DNA of 64,000 bases from Nocardioides antri (lineage in GTDB: Bacteria; Actinomycetota; Actinomycetes; Propionibacteriales; Nocardioidaceae). Made by a program: the position numbers and the translations under genes. Each line of letters begins with the position of its first letter. The first letter of the stretch is position 1. Location of the stretch: positions 1 through 64,000 of the forward strand of contig NZ_VUJW01000013.1 of assembly GCF_008373765.1 (NCBI RefSeq), in the 5' to 3' direction. This document shows positions 37,249-48,633 of the stretch, piece after piece. The notes under the pieces were generated by a model that did not search any database, was not told the origin of the DNA, and worked only from the letters and a program-made list of their open reading frames with translations.

Positions 37249-38348
37249 CGGACACCGCGCTGCACGTGGGCGGGCCCTCGCCGTACGACGTCCTGGTGGG
37301 CCGCGGGCTCGCCGACCGGCTGCCGGGGATCCTCGGCAGCAGCGTGCAGCGGGTGGCGTTCCTCCACGCGGCCGAGCTGACCGAGCTGGCGAAACCGGTG
37401 CTCGACGTGCTGCGGGCGGACTACGACGTGCTCGCGCTCGGGCTCCCGTCCGGCGAGGCGACCAAGGCCGCCGACGTCGCGTTCCAGTGCTGGGAGGCGC
37501 TCGGCGACGCCGGGTTCACGCGGTCGGACGCCGTGGTGACGTTCGGCGGGGGAGCGACCACCGATCTCGGCGGTTTCGTGGCCGCGACCTGGCTCCGCGG
37601 CGTGCGGGTCGTCCACGTCCCGACCACGCTGCTCGCGATGGTCGACGCGGCCGTGGGCGGCAAGACCGGCATCAACACCGGGGCGGGCAAGAACCTCGTG
37701 GGCTCCTTCCACGAGCCCGCCGGCGTCCTGGTCGACCTCGACACCCTGCTCACGCTGCCGCGGGAGGAGCTCGTCGCCGGCATGGGCGAGGTCGTCAAGT
37801 GCGGCTTCATCGCCGACCCCGTCATCCTCGACCTGGTCGAGGCCGACCCGGCGGCGGCGATCGACCCGGCAGGCGCGGTGCTGCCGGAGCTCGTCGAGCG
37901 GTCGATCCGGGTCAAGATCGAGGTCGTCGTCGCGGACCTGAAGGAGACCGGGGGCAGCGACGGCCACCCGGGCCGCGAGGTCCTCAACTACGGTCACACG
38001 ATGGCCCACGCGATCGAGCGGGCGGAGGGCTACACGATGCGGCACGGCGAGGCCGTTGCGATCGGGTGCTGCTACGTCGCGGAGCTCGCCAGGCTCGAGG
38101 GCCACCTCGACGACGAGACGGCGGCACGGCACGCCTCCGTCTTCCGCGCCGTCGGCCTGCCGACCACCTACTCCGGTGCCGGGTTCGACGAGCTGCTCGC
38201 GGCGATGCGGGTCGACAAGAAGTCGCGCGGCAACACGCTGCGGTTCATCGTCCTCGACGGGCTCGCGAAGCCGGTCGTGCTGTCAGGCCCCTCGGAGGAG
38301 CACCTGCGGGCGGCGTACGACCTGATGACGGGAGGGGGTGCCGCATGA
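37245..38348 (+). CDS. aroB: 3-dehydroquinate synthase
   Basis: 367 residues. NAD-binding GGGATTDLGGFVAATW and the metal and substrate motif AAVGGKTGINTGAGKNLVGSF are intact; the metal-ligand histidines lie in NYGHTMAHAIE and MRHGEAVAIG. It converts DAHP to 3-dehydroquinate. Overlaps aroQ by four bases. Confidence 0.97.
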   Translation: MTDTALHVGGPSPYDVLVGRGLADRLPGILGSSVQRVAFLHAAELTELAKPVLDVLRADYDVLALGLPSGEATKAADVAFQCWEALGDAGFTRSDAVVTFGGGATTDLGGFVAATWLRGVRVVHVPTTLLAMVDAAVGGKTGINTGAGKNLVGSFHEPAGVLVDLDTLLTLPREELVAGMGEVVKCGFIADPVILDLVEADPAAAIDPAGAVLPELVERSIRVKIEVVVADLKETGGSDGHPGREVLNYGHTMAHAIERAEGYTMRHGEAVAIGCCYVAELARLEGHLDDETAARHASVFRAVGLPTTYSGAGFDELLAAMRVDKKSRGNTLRFIVLDGLAKPVVLSGPSEEHLRAAYDLMTGGGAA

Positions 38349-38785
38349 CCAGGGTTCTCGTGCTCAACGGGCCGAACCTCGGGCGCCTCGGCCGCCGCCA
38401 GCCGGAGATCTACGGCCACACCACGCACGGCGACCTCGCGGACCTGTGCCGCAACTGGGGTGAGCAGCTCGGCCTGGACGTCGAGGTGCGGCAGACCAAC
38501 CACGAGGGTGAGCTCCTCGACTGGCTCAACGACGCGGCCGACACCGAGACCCCGGTGGTCCTCAACGCCGCCGCGTGGACCCACTACTCCTACGCGATCT
38601 GGGACGCCTGCGCGCAGCTCACGACGACCCTGGTCGAGGTGCACATCTCCGATCCGTCCCAGCGGCCCGAGGTGTTCCGCCACACGTCGGTGGTGACGCC
38701 CCACGCTGCGAAGGTGATCGCCGGCCAGGGCGTCGACGGCTACCGCCAGGCTCTCGAATTCATCGCTGCTGACACCGACGACTAG
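38345..38785 (+). CDS. aroQ: 3-dehydroquinate dehydratase, type II
   Basis: 146 residues from ATG 38345. The type II signature LNGPNLGRLGRRQPEIYG holds the catalytic arginine and tyrosine, as in the mycobacterial enzyme; QTNHEGELLDWLNDAA and the histidine in VEVHISDP follow. The usual NPGAFTHYS segment reads NAAAWTHYS. TAGACT at the stop codon (38784-38789) may be the promoter of efp. Confidence 0.95.
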   Translation: MTRVLVLNGPNLGRLGRRQPEIYGHTTHGDLADLCRNWGEQLGLDVEVRQTNHEGELLDWLNDAADTETPVVLNAAAWTHYSYAIWDACAQLTTTLVEVHISDPSQRPEVFRHTSVVTPHAAKVIAGQGVDGYRQALEFIAADTDD

Positions 38786-38847
38786 ACTCCTCCGCTGGCC
38801 CCGAACGGGCGCGAATCTCCTACATCTGCATCGAAGAAGGCTGACGC

Positions 38848-39414
38848 ATGGCAACGACGAACGACCTGAAGAACGGCATGGTGCTCAAGCTGGAAGGCCA
38901 GCTCTGGCAGGTGGTCGAGTTCCAGCACGTGAAGCCCGGCAAGGGACCCGCGTTCGTGCGCACCAAGCTGAAGCACGTCGAGTCGGGCAAGAACGTCGAC
39001 AAGACCTTCAACGCCGGCACCAAGGTCGAGACCGCGACCGTCGACCGCCGCACGATGCAGTACCTCTACAACGACGGCACCAACTACGTCTTCATGGACA
39101 CGGGCACCTACGACCAGATCGAGGTCGACCCCGACATCGTCGGCGGCGCCAAGGACTTCCTGCTCGAGAACATGGAGGCGATCGTCGCCACCAACGAGGG
39201 CCGGGTCCTGTTCATCGAGCTGCCGGCGTCGGTGGAGCTGACCATCACCTACACCGAGCCGGGCGTCGTCGGTGACTCCGCGACCGGCCGCACGAAGCCC
39301 GCCACCCTCGAGACCGGCGCCGAGATCCAGGTCCCGCTGTTCATCGAGCAGGGCGAGAAGATCAAGGTCGACACCCGCGACGGCGGTTCCTACCTCAGCC
39401 GCGTGAAGTCCTGA
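38848..39414 (+). CDS. efp: Elongation factor P
   Basis: 188 residues, three-domain eIF5A-like factor that relieves ribosome stalling at proline runs. The domain-I tip loop is [14 protein letters not shown], with the lysine that is modified in some bacteria. Proline-rich clients exist nearby, for example the GPPPS repeats of the ParA-like protein. The stop overlaps the nusB start (TGATG). aroQ-efp-nusB order is common in actinomycetes. Confidence 0.97.
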   Translation: MATTNDLKNGMVLKLEGQLWQVVEFQHVKPGKGPAFVRTKLKHVESGKNVDKTFNAGTKVETATVDRRTMQYLYNDGTNYVFMDTGTYDQIEVDPDIVGGAKDFLLENMEAIVATNEGRVLFIELPASVELTITYTEPGVVGDSATGRTKPATLETGAEIQVPLFIEQGEKIKVDTRDGGSYLSRVKS

Positions 39415-39830
39415 TGTCCGCTGGTGGCGCTCGCTCCAAGGCCCGCAAGCGGGCCCTGGACCTGCTGTTCGCCGCGGACCTGCGGCGGGAGTCGGTCGTC
39501 GAGTCGCTCGACCGGGCGATCGCCGAGGGCACAGGCCCGACCAACCCCTACACCGAGACCCTGGTCCGGGGCGTGGCCGAGCACCAGGCGCGCATCGACG
39601 AGGTGCTGACGTCCTACGCCCAGGGCTGGACCCTCGACCGGATGCCGGCCGTCGACCGCAACGTGCTGCGGCTCGGCGTCTACGAGCTGCTGTACGTCGA
39701 CGACGTGCCGGACGCTGTCGCGGTGACCGAGGCGCTGGCGCTCGTGCGCGACCTGTCGACCGACGAGTCGCCGTCGTTCGTCAACGGCGTGCTCGGCGCG
39801 ATCCTGAAGAGCAAACCGACGCTGGTCTGA
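39414..39830 (+). CDS. nusB: Transcription antitermination factor NusB
   Basis: 138 residues. ARKRALDLLFAADLR opens the all-helical fold; MPAVDRNVLRLGVYELLY and SPSFVNGVLGAI are family signatures. NusB binds boxA RNA with S10 during rRNA transcription. A GC-rich hairpin follows seven bases after the stop. In many actinomycetes bldD and pyrR follow; here 8.8 kb of accessory genes intervene. Confidence 0.96.
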   Translation: MSAGGARSKARKRALDLLFAADLRRESVVESLDRAIAEGTGPTNPYTETLVRGVAEHQARIDEVLTSYAQGWTLDRMPAVDRNVLRLGVYELLYVDDVPDAVAVTEALALVRDLSTDESPSFVNGVLGAILKSKPTLV

Positions 39831-39836
39831 TTCGTC

Positions 39837-39856
39837 CGCGGGGATGGTTCCCCGCG
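39837..39856 (+). terminator. Hairpin after nusB
   Basis: CGCGGGGA, loop TGGT, TCCCCGCG: a perfect eight-base-pair stem seven bases after the nusB stop. No U-tract, as usual in high-GC actinomycetes. Confidence 0.7.
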
Positions 39857-39882
39857 ACCGCCGCGCATGGAATCTTGGTGCC

Positions 39883-41259
39883 ATGAGCGAGAGCATCGAC
39901 GTCGCCGTCATCGGTCTCGGTCCCGGAGGGGAGCACGTCGCGGCGCAGCTCGCGCAGGCCGGGCTCTCCGTGCTGGGCGTGGAGAAGCACCTGGTCGGCG
40001 GCGAGTGCCCCTACTACGGGTGCATCCCGTCCAAGATGATGATCCGCGCGGCTGACGCGCTCGCGGAGACGCGACGGGTGCCGGACCTGGGTGGGTCCTC
40101 CGAGGTGACGCCCGACTGGACGCCGGTCGCGAAGCGGATCTCCGACGAGGCCACCGACGCCTGGAACGACCAGGTCGCGGTCGACCGCCTCGTCGACAAC
40201 GGCGGCCGGTTCGCACGCGGCCGCGGAAGGCTGGCGGGGCCCGGCAAGGTCGTCGTCGAGACCGCCGACGGCGCGGAGGAGTACGACGTGAGCCGCGGCG
40301 TGGTGCTCAACGTCGGGACGTCACCCGCGGTGCCGCCCATCGAGGGGCTGGCGGACACGCCGTACTGGACCAACCGCGACGTCGTGAAGGTCACCGAGCT
40401 GCCTGGCAGACTGGTCGTGCTCGGCGGCGGCGCGATCGGCTGCGAGATCGCGCAGGCGTTCGCCCGGTTCGGGGTCGACGTCACGATCGTCGAGGTGGCC
40501 GACCGGATCCTCGGCCCGGAGGAGCCGGAGGCGAGCGAGGTGGTCGCCGAGGCGATGTCCGCCGAGGGCATCGGGGTCCGGGCCGGGGTGACCGTCGAGC
40601 GGATCGACCACGACCCCGACGCGGGGTTCACGCTCTTGCTGGCGGGCGGCGAGCGGATCACGGGCGAGGCGCTGCTGGTGGCCGCGGGGCGTCGTACCAA
40701 CCTCGCGGACGTGGGTCTCGACACGGTCGGGCTCGACCCGTCCACCAGGTTCCTCGACACCGACGAGCAGATGCGGGCCGGCGACAGGCTGTGGGCGGTC
40801 GGCGACATCACGGGCAGAGGACTCTTCACCCACATGTCGATGTACCAGGCCGAGATCGCGGTCCGGTCGATCCTGGGCAAGGACGGCCCGTGGGCCGACT
40901 ACACCGCCGTCAGCCGGGTCACGTTCACCGACCCGGAGGTCGGGTCGGTCGGCCTGACCGAGGCGCAGGCCCGGGACCGCGGCATCCGGGTGACCACCGG
41001 GAGCTACTCGCTGCCCAGCTCGAGCCGGGGCTGGATCCACAAGGCCGGTAACCATGGCGTGATCAAGGTCGTCGCCGATGCCGACCGCGGGGTGCTCGTC
41101 GGAGCCACCACGGTCGGGCCCGCGGGCGGCGAGATGATCGGCCTGCTCGCGACGGCGGTCCACGCCGCGGTGCCGGTCTCGACGTTGCGCCGGATGCACT
41201 ACGCCTACCCGACCTTCCACCGGGCCATCGAGAACGCCGTGAACGAGCTGGATCTCTAG
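39883..41259 (+). CDS. FAD-dependent pyridine nucleotide-disulfide oxidoreductase
   Basis: 458 residues from ATG 39883. The FAD-binding VIGLGPGGEHVA, the redox disulfide GGECPYYGCIPSK (Cys-x4-Cys), the NAD(P)-binding VVLGGGAIGCEIAQ, the FAD ribityl motif LWAVGDITGRGLF and a C-terminal dimerisation domain are present. The C-terminal His-x4-Glu active-site pair is replaced by YPTFHRAIENAV, of which the histidine and glutamate remain. The PYY between the cysteines differs from LNV of lipoamide dehydrogenase, so substrate is uncertain (MerA-, mycothione reductase- or quinone reductase-like). GAATCT seven bases before ATG may be its -10. Confidence 0.88.
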   Translation: MSESIDVAVIGLGPGGEHVAAQLAQAGLSVLGVEKHLVGGECPYYGCIPSKMMIRAADALAETRRVPDLGGSSEVTPDWTPVAKRISDEATDAWNDQVAVDRLVDNGGRFARGRGRLAGPGKVVVETADGAEEYDVSRGVVLNVGTSPAVPPIEGLADTPYWTNRDVVKVTELPGRLVVLGGGAIGCEIAQAFARFGVDVTIVEVADRILGPEEPEASEVVAEAMSAEGIGVRAGVTVERIDHDPDAGFTLLLAGGERITGEALLVAAGRRTNLADVGLDTVGLDPSTRFLDTDEQMRAGDRLWAVGDITGRGLFTHMSMYQAEIAVRSILGKDGPWADYTAVSRVTFTDPEVGSVGLTEAQARDRGIRVTTGSYSLPSSSRGWIHKAGNHGVIKVVADADRGVLVGATTVGPAGGEMIGLLATAVHAAVPVSTLRRMHYAYPTFHRAIENAVNELDL

Positions 41260-41303
41260 TCCAGTCCTGGGAGCATCCCTGTTTCGTCTCCCGCCGCGCG
41301 GGT

Positions 41304-41309
41304 TAGGGT
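41304..41309 (+). promoter_or_regulatory. Putative -10 box for the ParA-like gene
   Basis: TAGGGT lies 36 bases before ATG 41346. It would give a leader of about 30 bases carrying the GGGAGG ribosome site. Confidence 0.35.
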
Positions 41310-41345
41310 CTGGCCATTCGTGCTGCCCTTTCTCGGGAGGTAGTG

Positions 41346-42689
41346 ATGACCCAGGCCGACAGCGGCGTCAGTGAGAACACCTCGGACCGGTTGTTCACGC
41401 CGGAGGAGCTGGAGGACTTCGCGCGGCGCCAGGTCGAGGCGGCCCGCCGCGGCGCCGACGTCGACCCGTTGAGCGACCCGATCGACGCGGACCCGCTGGA
41501 CGCGGCTGCCGCGTCCCCCGCTGCGCCGTCCGGACCACCGCCAGCGGGCCCACCGCCGACGAGCCCGCCGCCGGTGGCGAACGTGCCGTCGCTCGGCCCG
41601 CCGCCCTCCGGCCCGCCCCCGTCGGGCCCGCCACCGTCCGGTCCACCGCCGATGGTGGCCACCCAGCAGCCCGCCGTACGACCGGCGGCGACACACGTGA
41701 CGCCGGCGTCCCCCGTCCCGGCACTCTCCGTCCCGGCGGCCGAGCCCCGTCGGTTCATGACCGCGACCGACTTCCTCGACCGGCGCGACAGCGACCAGCT
41801 GCTCGGCCCGGCCTCGTGGGGCTGGCGTGGCCGGGTCCGCCGGGCGAGTGGCGGCCTGATCAAGCCCAAGATGGGGCGCAAGGAGCTGGCGTACCACTCC
41901 GACCGGCAGGCCATCCAGAAGGACTTCGCCGGGCCCCGCACGATCGCGTTCATCAACCCCAAGGGCGGCGCGGCGAAGACGACCGGCGTGCTGGCTGCCG
42001 GCTACACGTTCGGCACCGTCCGCGGCGGCGGCGTGGTGGCGTGGGACAACAACGAGACGCGCGGCACCCTCGGCATCCGCGGCCAGCGAAGCAGCCACCG
42101 CAACACGACCCGGGAGCTGCTGGAGGACCTCGGCCGGTTCAAGGACGTCTACCAGTCACGGATCGGCGACCTGGGCGCGTTCGTGCGCTCCCAGGGCGAC
42201 GCCCACTTCGACGTGCTGGCGTCCGACGAGCGTGCCGATGTCACCGGCATCATCCACGCCTCCGACTTCGCCGAGGTCCACGCGCTGCTGCAGCGCTTCT
42301 ACCGCATCATCCTGATCGACACCGGCAACAACATGAGGGCCGAGAACTGGCTCGCCGCGGCGGAGGCCGCGGACCTGCTGGTCGTCACCAGCACGGTCCG
42401 CGAGGACACCGGCTACAGCGGCCTGTGGATGCTCGACGCGCTGCAGGACGCGGGCTACGCCAACCTCAAGCACAAGACGATCACCGTCCTGTCCGACCCG
42501 AGCGAGAAGGTCGACGGCAAGCTCGCGAGCGACCTGGTCCACGTCTACGAGCAGCGCACGCGCGGCGTCCACCGGGTGCCGTACGACCCGGCGCTGGTGT
42601 CCGGCTCGGTGGTGCCCTACGCCCAGCTCTCCGACGCGACGCGGCGGTCGTGGCTGTCCGCCTGCGCGGCGATGGCCCAGGCGCTGTAG
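41346..42689 (+). CDS. Orphan MinD/ParA-like ATPase with proline-rich N-terminus
   Basis: 447 residues from ATG 41346 (GGGAGG six bases upstream). Residues 1-55 are acidic; 57-103 are proline-rich with tandem GPPPS units; about 140-195 are basic. The ATPase domain has the deviant Walker A KGGAAKTT (206-213) with the signature lysine, a switch-I-like WDNNETRGTLG and Walker B-like RIILIDTGNNM. The TRGTLG and Pro-rich architecture recall ATPases such as EspI linked to type VII secretion. There is no ParB, WXG100 or Ecc gene nearby. Its role is unknown; spatial positioning or secretion control are possibilities. Confidence 0.85.
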   Translation: MTQADSGVSENTSDRLFTPEELEDFARRQVEAARRGADVDPLSDPIDADPLDAAAASPAAPSGPPPAGPPPTSPPPVANVPSLGPPPSGPPPSGPPPSGPPPMVATQQPAVRPAATHVTPASPVPALSVPAAEPRRFMTATDFLDRRDSDQLLGPASWGWRGRVRRASGGLIKPKMGRKELAYHSDRQAIQKDFAGPRTIAFINPKGGAAKTTGVLAAGYTFGTVRGGGVVAWDNNETRGTLGIRGQRSSHRNTTRELLEDLGRFKDVYQSRIGDLGAFVRSQGDAHFDVLASDERADVTGIIHASDFAEVHALLQRFYRIILIDTGNNMRAENWLAAAEAADLLVVTSTVREDTGYSGLWMLDALQDAGYANLKHKTITVLSDPSEKVDGKLASDLVHVYEQRTRGVHRVPYDPALVSGSVVPYAQLSDATRRSWLSACAAMAQAL

Positions 42690-42690
42690 C

Positions 42691-44079
42691 TCAGGTCCCG
42701 GGGCGCGGCTGGAGGACGGCGCCGGGGTTGAGGAGCCCGTCGGGGTCGAGCGCGTCCTTGATGCGCCAGCTGAGCGCGATCACGTCGGCACCCAGCTGGT
42801 CGGGGAGCGCGGACCGCTTCGCGCGACCCACGCCGTGCTCGCCGGTGATGGTCCCGCCGAGCCCGATGGCGAGTGCCATCACCTCGTCGAACGCCTGGTG
42901 GGCGCGCGCCACGGAGTCGGGGTCGGCTGCGTCGTGGACGATGATCGGGTGCGTGTTGCCGTCGCCGGCGTGGGCGACCACGGCGATCTCGACGCCCGAG
43001 CGCGCTGCGATCGCCGCCACCCCGTCGATCAGGTCCGGGAGCAACGGCACCGGCACGCCGACGTCCTCGAAGAGCACGCTGCCGCGCTGCTCGAGGGCGT
43101 GAAAGGCGTTGCGCCGGCCGGCGATGAACATTGCCGACTCCTCGGCGTCCGTCGTCGTGAAGATCTCCACCGCGCCGGCCGCCTCGCAGCAGGCGCGCAT
43201 GACGTCGACCTCGGCTGCGCACGAGGCCCCCGGCGCGTCGGACTGGGCGATGAGGAGTGCGCCCGTCGACCGGTCGAGACCGTGGGACCGCCAGTCCTCG
43301 ACGGCGTTGATGGAGGTGTTGTCCATCAGCTCGAGCATCGAGGCGCGGACCGTGGCGCGGATGGCCACCACCGCCCGCGACGCGGCGGTCATGTCCGGGA
43401 AGCTGCTCACCAGGGTCGCCCCGGCTCGCTGGGCAGGGATCAGTCGCAGGGTGGTCCGGGTGATGATGCCGAGCGTGCCTTCGCTGCCCACGAAGAGCTT
43501 CAGCAGCGCGAAGCCCGCGACGTCCTTGATCTGCTTGCCCCCGAGCCTGACCAGGGTCCCGTCGGCGAGCACGACGTCCATGCCGAGGACGTAGTCGGTC
43601 GTCACGCCGTACTTCACGCAGCAGAGGCCGCCGGCGTTGGTCGCGAGGTTCCCGCCGATGGAGCAGATCTCGTACGACGAGGGGTCCGGCGGGTACCACA
43701 GCCCGTGCTCGGCGGCGGCCCGCTTGACCTCGGCGTTGAGCGCGCCCGGCTCGACGATCGCGACCTGCGAGGCGGGGTCGATCTCGATCGCGCGCATCCG
43801 GTCCAGGGAGATCGTGATCCCGCCGTCGACGGCCGACGACCCGCCCGACAGCCCGGTGCCGGCACCGCGCGGGACCACGGGCACCCCGTGCGCAGCGGCC
43901 CAGCGCACGGCGCGCTGCACCTGCTCGGCCGTCTCGGCCCGAACGACGGCGATCGGGGCGCCGGCGGACCCGTCGCGAGCGAAGTCCTCGCGGTACTTCT
44001 CGATCTCCGCGGGCCCGGTCACCACGACCCCCTCGGGGAGGTCGGCGACCAGGTCGGCCAGCCTGGCGTCGGTGGTCAT
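42691..44079 (-). CDS. FAD-linked oxidase, GlcD/D-lactate dehydrogenase family
   Basis: 462 residues. The PCMH FAD-binding domain has VPRGAGTGLSGGS, IVEPGALNAEV, YPPDPSSYEICSIGGNLATNAGG and GSEGTLGIITRTTL. The C-terminal cap has VVAHAGDGNTHPII and the closing GEHGVGRAKR and DALDPDGLLNPG. These are the hallmarks of GlcD-type 2-hydroxyacid dehydrogenases. No glcE or glcF subunit is present, so a stand-alone glycolate or D-lactate oxidase is likely. It is convergent with the ParA-like gene, one base apart. Confidence 0.9.
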   Translation of the reverse strand: MTTDARLADLVADLPEGVVVTGPAEIEKYREDFARDGSAGAPIAVVRAETAEQVQRAVRWAAAHGVPVVPRGAGTGLSGGSSAVDGGITISLDRMRAIEIDPASQVAIVEPGALNAEVKRAAAEHGLWYPPDPSSYEICSIGGNLATNAGGLCCVKYGVTTDYVLGMDVVLADGTLVRLGGKQIKDVAGFALLKLFVGSEGTLGIITRTTLRLIPAQRAGATLVSSFPDMTAASRAVVAIRATVRASMLELMDNTSINAVEDWRSHGLDRSTGALLIAQSDAPGASCAAEVDVMRACCEAAGAVEIFTTTDAEESAMFIAGRRNAFHALEQRGSVLFEDVGVPVPLLPDLIDGVAAIAARSGVEIAVVAHAGDGNTHPIIVHDAADPDSVARAHQAFDEVMALAIGLGGTITGEHGVGRAKRSALPDQLGADVIALSWRIKDALDPDGLLNPGAVLQPRPGT

Positions 44080-44118
44080 GCCGCGACTCTAGTGAGGCGG
44101 CGCCGGTTGATAACTGTC

Positions 44119-44137
44119 ATTGATCGAGCGATCCAAT
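44119..44137. promoter_or_regulatory. Inverted repeat upstream of the fdhF-like gene
   Basis: ATTGATCG and CGATCCAAT face each other over AG, with one unpaired C. It lies in the 139-bp divergent promoter between the GlcD-like gene and the molybdoenzyme. The AT content is high for this genome. It is a candidate operator, possibly for the LysR regulator downstream. Confidence 0.4.
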
Positions 44138-44218
44138 GTTGATCTTTGACGCCCGTGAGTCGCGGGAGCACGATGAAGAGGCGGCACCCGGCCGCGGGAC
44201 AGAGGTGCGGAGACAGCG

Positions 44219-46504
<2,286 letters not shown>

Positions 46505-46506
46505 CC

Positions 46507-47334
46507 ATGGGCAGGGTGACGGTACGACGACCGGTGCTGCGGCTCCGGGACGGTGCGGCGAGCCGTCGTCCGGACGCGCTCGCCGCCGAGGAGCCGATGG
46601 AGATCCGGGTCGACGGCCGTGCCCTGACGGTGACGATGCGGACGCCGGGTGACGACTTCGACCTGGCCGTGGGCTTCCTCGTCAGCGAGGGCGTCATCGC
46701 GGCAGCGGAGGACGTGAGGTCCGTGCGCTACTGCGCCGGCGCCACCGCCGACGGCAGCAACACCTACAACGTCGTCGACGTCCAGCTCGCGCCCGGGGTG
46801 CCGCGGCCGGACGCGTCGCTGGAGCGCAACTTCTACACCACGTCGTCGTGCGGTCTCTGCGGCAAGGCCAGCCTCGACGCGGTCCGGACGACGGCGCGGT
46901 GGACGGTCGCGGACGACCCGCTGCGGATGGGGCCGGAGGTGCTGGCCGCGCTTCCCGAGCGGCTCCGCCGCGCGCAGCGGGTGTTCGACCGGACCGGTGG
47001 CCTCCACGCCGCCGGCCTGTTCTCGGCCGAGGGCGATCTGCTGTGCCTCCGGGAGGACGTCGGCCGGCACAACGCCGTCGACAAGGTGGTCGGGTACGCG
47101 TCCCAGGCTGGGCTGCTGCCGCTGCGCGGCACCGCTTTGATGGTGAGCGGGCGGGCGTCCTTCGAGCTCGTGCAGAAGGCCGTAATGGCGGGGATCCCGC
47201 TGCTGGCCGCGGTCTCGGCGCCTTCCTCGCTTGCTGCCGACCTCGCGGACGAGCAGGGCCTGACGCTCGTCGGGTTCCTCCGGGGCGCGTCGATGAACGT
47301 GTACACGGGCGCGGAGCGCGTGGTCACGGAGTGA
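46507..47334 (+). CDS. fdhD: Formate dehydrogenase accessory sulfurtransferase FdhD
   Basis: 275 residues from ATG 46507. FdhD moves sulfur from IscS-type desulfurase to the molybdenum cofactor. The persulfide-carrying motif SSCGLCGKASLD lies near residue 115; ERNFYTTSSC, GGLHAAGLF and EDVGRHNAVDKV are family signatures. Its place directly after the molybdoenzyme supports the need for a sulfurated cofactor there. The 3' end overlaps the convergent LysR gene by 11 bases. Confidence 0.95.
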   Translation: MGRVTVRRPVLRLRDGAASRRPDALAAEEPMEIRVDGRALTVTMRTPGDDFDLAVGFLVSEGVIAAAEDVRSVRYCAGATADGSNTYNVVDVQLAPGVPRPDASLERNFYTTSSCGLCGKASLDAVRTTARWTVADDPLRMGPEVLAALPERLRRAQRVFDRTGGLHAAGLFSAEGDLLCLREDVGRHNAVDKVVGYASQAGLLPLRGTALMVSGRASFELVQKAVMAGIPLLAAVSAPSSLAADLADEQGLTLVGFLRGASMNVYTGAERVVTE

Positions 47335-48226
47335 GGGCGGCGCGCAGGTCAGCGCGTCCGGCGACCTGGACGAGCGCGCGGGTGAGCAGCGACTCCGGGC
47401 CGTGGCCGGCCAGGACCAGCCCGACCTGGAACGACCGCGCCGGCTGGGGGAGCGGGGTGACCCGCGTGCCCTCGGGGACGCCGAACGCCGGGAGCCAGGT
47501 GTGCGGGACGATGCTGGACAGCCCCATCGACGTGACGTGCTCGTACACCGCGGAGATGGTGTCGGTCTCCACGACGGGCTGGACGTCGACCCCGGCTTCG
47601 GCGAAGTAGCCGTCGAGGATCCTCCGGTTCTGCATGACCGGCGACAGCAGGCACAGGGGAGCGGAGGCCGCCTCGACCCAGGTGACGGCGTCCTTGTCGC
47701 CGAGCTCGCCGTCGACCGGCGTGAGGAAGAGGTAGCGCTCCCGGTAGAGCGGGACGACCCTGACCTGGCCGAGCGGCTCGCCGTCGACGTACGTCATGCC
47801 GACGTCGATGTCGAAGTCGTTGAGACGGCTGACGATCTCGCGCGACGACATCGACGCCAGGTGGAACCGCACGAGCGGGTGCTGCTCGCGAAGGGGCGCC
47901 GTCAGGAGCGAGGCCACGCTCAGCGCGGTCGGGATCGCACCGATCCGCAAGGTGCCGGTGAGCCCGCCGCGCATGCTCGCGAGGGTCTGGCCGAGCGCCT
48001 CGCGCTCGGCGAGGATCCGCTGGCCCCAGCGCAGCACCTGGAGGCCCTCCGGCGTGAACCCCTCGAACCGCTGCCCCCGCTGGACGATCTGTACGTCGAG
48101 CTCGGACTCGAGCTTGCGGATGCCCGCCGACAGCGCCGGCTGGGTCACGTGGCACGCCTCCGCCGCGCGGCCGAAGTGGCCCTCACGCGCCAGTGCCGTG
48201 AGGTACTCCAACTGGCGCAGCAGCAT
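47324..48226 (-). CDS. LysR-family transcriptional regulator
   Basis: 300 residues from ATG at 48226; longer frames add a shadow of csbD. The winged HTH is at 1-60 ([20 protein letters not shown], then [19 protein letters not shown]), followed by a linker helix and the periplasmic-binding-like effector domain ([11 protein letters not shown]...). Being convergent with fdhD, it may control the fdhF-fdhD pair, whose promoter carries an inverted repeat at 44119. It is divergent from csbD. Confidence 0.9.
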   Translation of the reverse strand: MLLRQLEYLTALAREGHFGRAAEACHVTQPALSAGIRKLESELDVQIVQRGQRFEGFTPEGLQVLRWGQRILAEREALGQTLASMRGGLTGTLRIGAIPTALSVASLLTAPLREQHPLVRFHLASMSSREIVSRLNDFDIDVGMTYVDGEPLGQVRVVPLYRERYLFLTPVDGELGDKDAVTWVEAASAPLCLLSPVMQNRRILDGYFAEAGVDVQPVVETDTISAVYEHVTSMGLSSIVPHTWLPAFGVPEGTRVTPLPQPARSFQVGLVLAGHGPESLLTRALVQVAGRADLRAALTP

Positions 48227-48317
48227 GGCGCCATGAATACCAGAGCCACGACCGGATCGGTGTCGCCCGAGCGGGTACCACCCCTGGTGAACGCACATCC
48301 GAGCGAGAGGAGATGTC

Positions 48318-48488
48318 GTGGGCAACCAGGACAAGCTCGAAAACACCGCTGACGACAAGGTCGGCAAGGCCAAGGAAGCCCTGGGCAAGGCGTCGGGAGA
48401 CGACGAGCTCAAGAGCGAGGGCAAGACTGACCAGACCAAGGCCAACCTCAAGCAGGCTGGCGAGAAGGTCAAGGACGCCTTCCGCTGA
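48318..48488 (+). CDS. CsbD-family stress protein
   Basis: 56 residues, GTG start. The sequence [20 protein letters not shown] followed by [16 protein letters not shown] and the [16 protein letters not shown] end is a textbook CsbD protein: small, highly charged, helical, no cysteine or aromatic except Phe. CsbD proteins are general stress proteins of unknown activity. GAGAGGAGA at 48304-48312 is the ribosome binding site. GGGTAC at 48273-48278 could be a stress-sigma -10, but this is weak. A very strong terminator follows. Confidence 0.9.
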   Translation: MGNQDKLENTADDKVGKAKEALGKASGDDELKSEGKTDQTKANLKQAGEKVKDAFR

Positions 48489-48501
48489 GGAAGCGCGACC
48501 A

Positions 48502-48540
48502 ATGACGAGAGGCCCGGGTACGCCCCGGGCCTCTTGTCAT
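48502..48540 (+). terminator. Long near-perfect terminator hairpin after csbD
   Basis: AGAGGCCCGGG and CCCGGGCCTCT pair over a TACGC loop; the stem continues through one G-U and five more pairs (ATGAC/GTCAT), giving 17 pairs. It separates csbD and the accessory block from the pyrimidine operon. Confidence 0.85.
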
Positions 48541-48575
48541 GCGTGCCCCGTTCGTCCCCGACTCCGGGGACCCGC

Positions 48576-48633
48576 TACGATGGGCGACGATCGACATCCT
48601 TTAACGAGCCGTCCCGTGAGGCGGAGAAGGAGG
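48576..48633 (+). promoter_or_regulatory. pyr operon leader with PyrR-binding motif
   Basis: TACGAT at 48576-48581 is a plausible -10. GTCCCGTGAGGC at 48611-48622 matches the conserved loop of PyrR-binding RNA (ARUCCNGNGAGGY), in a short stem with flanking GCC and GGC. The ribosome site GAAGGAGG (48626-48633) follows directly. There is no terminator/antiterminator pair. PyrR bound to UMP would hide the ribosome site, as described for Mycobacterium. Confidence 0.75.

Noticed and set aside
41575-41655. Short tandem DNA repeat or CRISPR-like array
   Set aside because: It encodes the GPPPS protein repeat of the ParA-like gene, with codon-level variation and no spacer structure.
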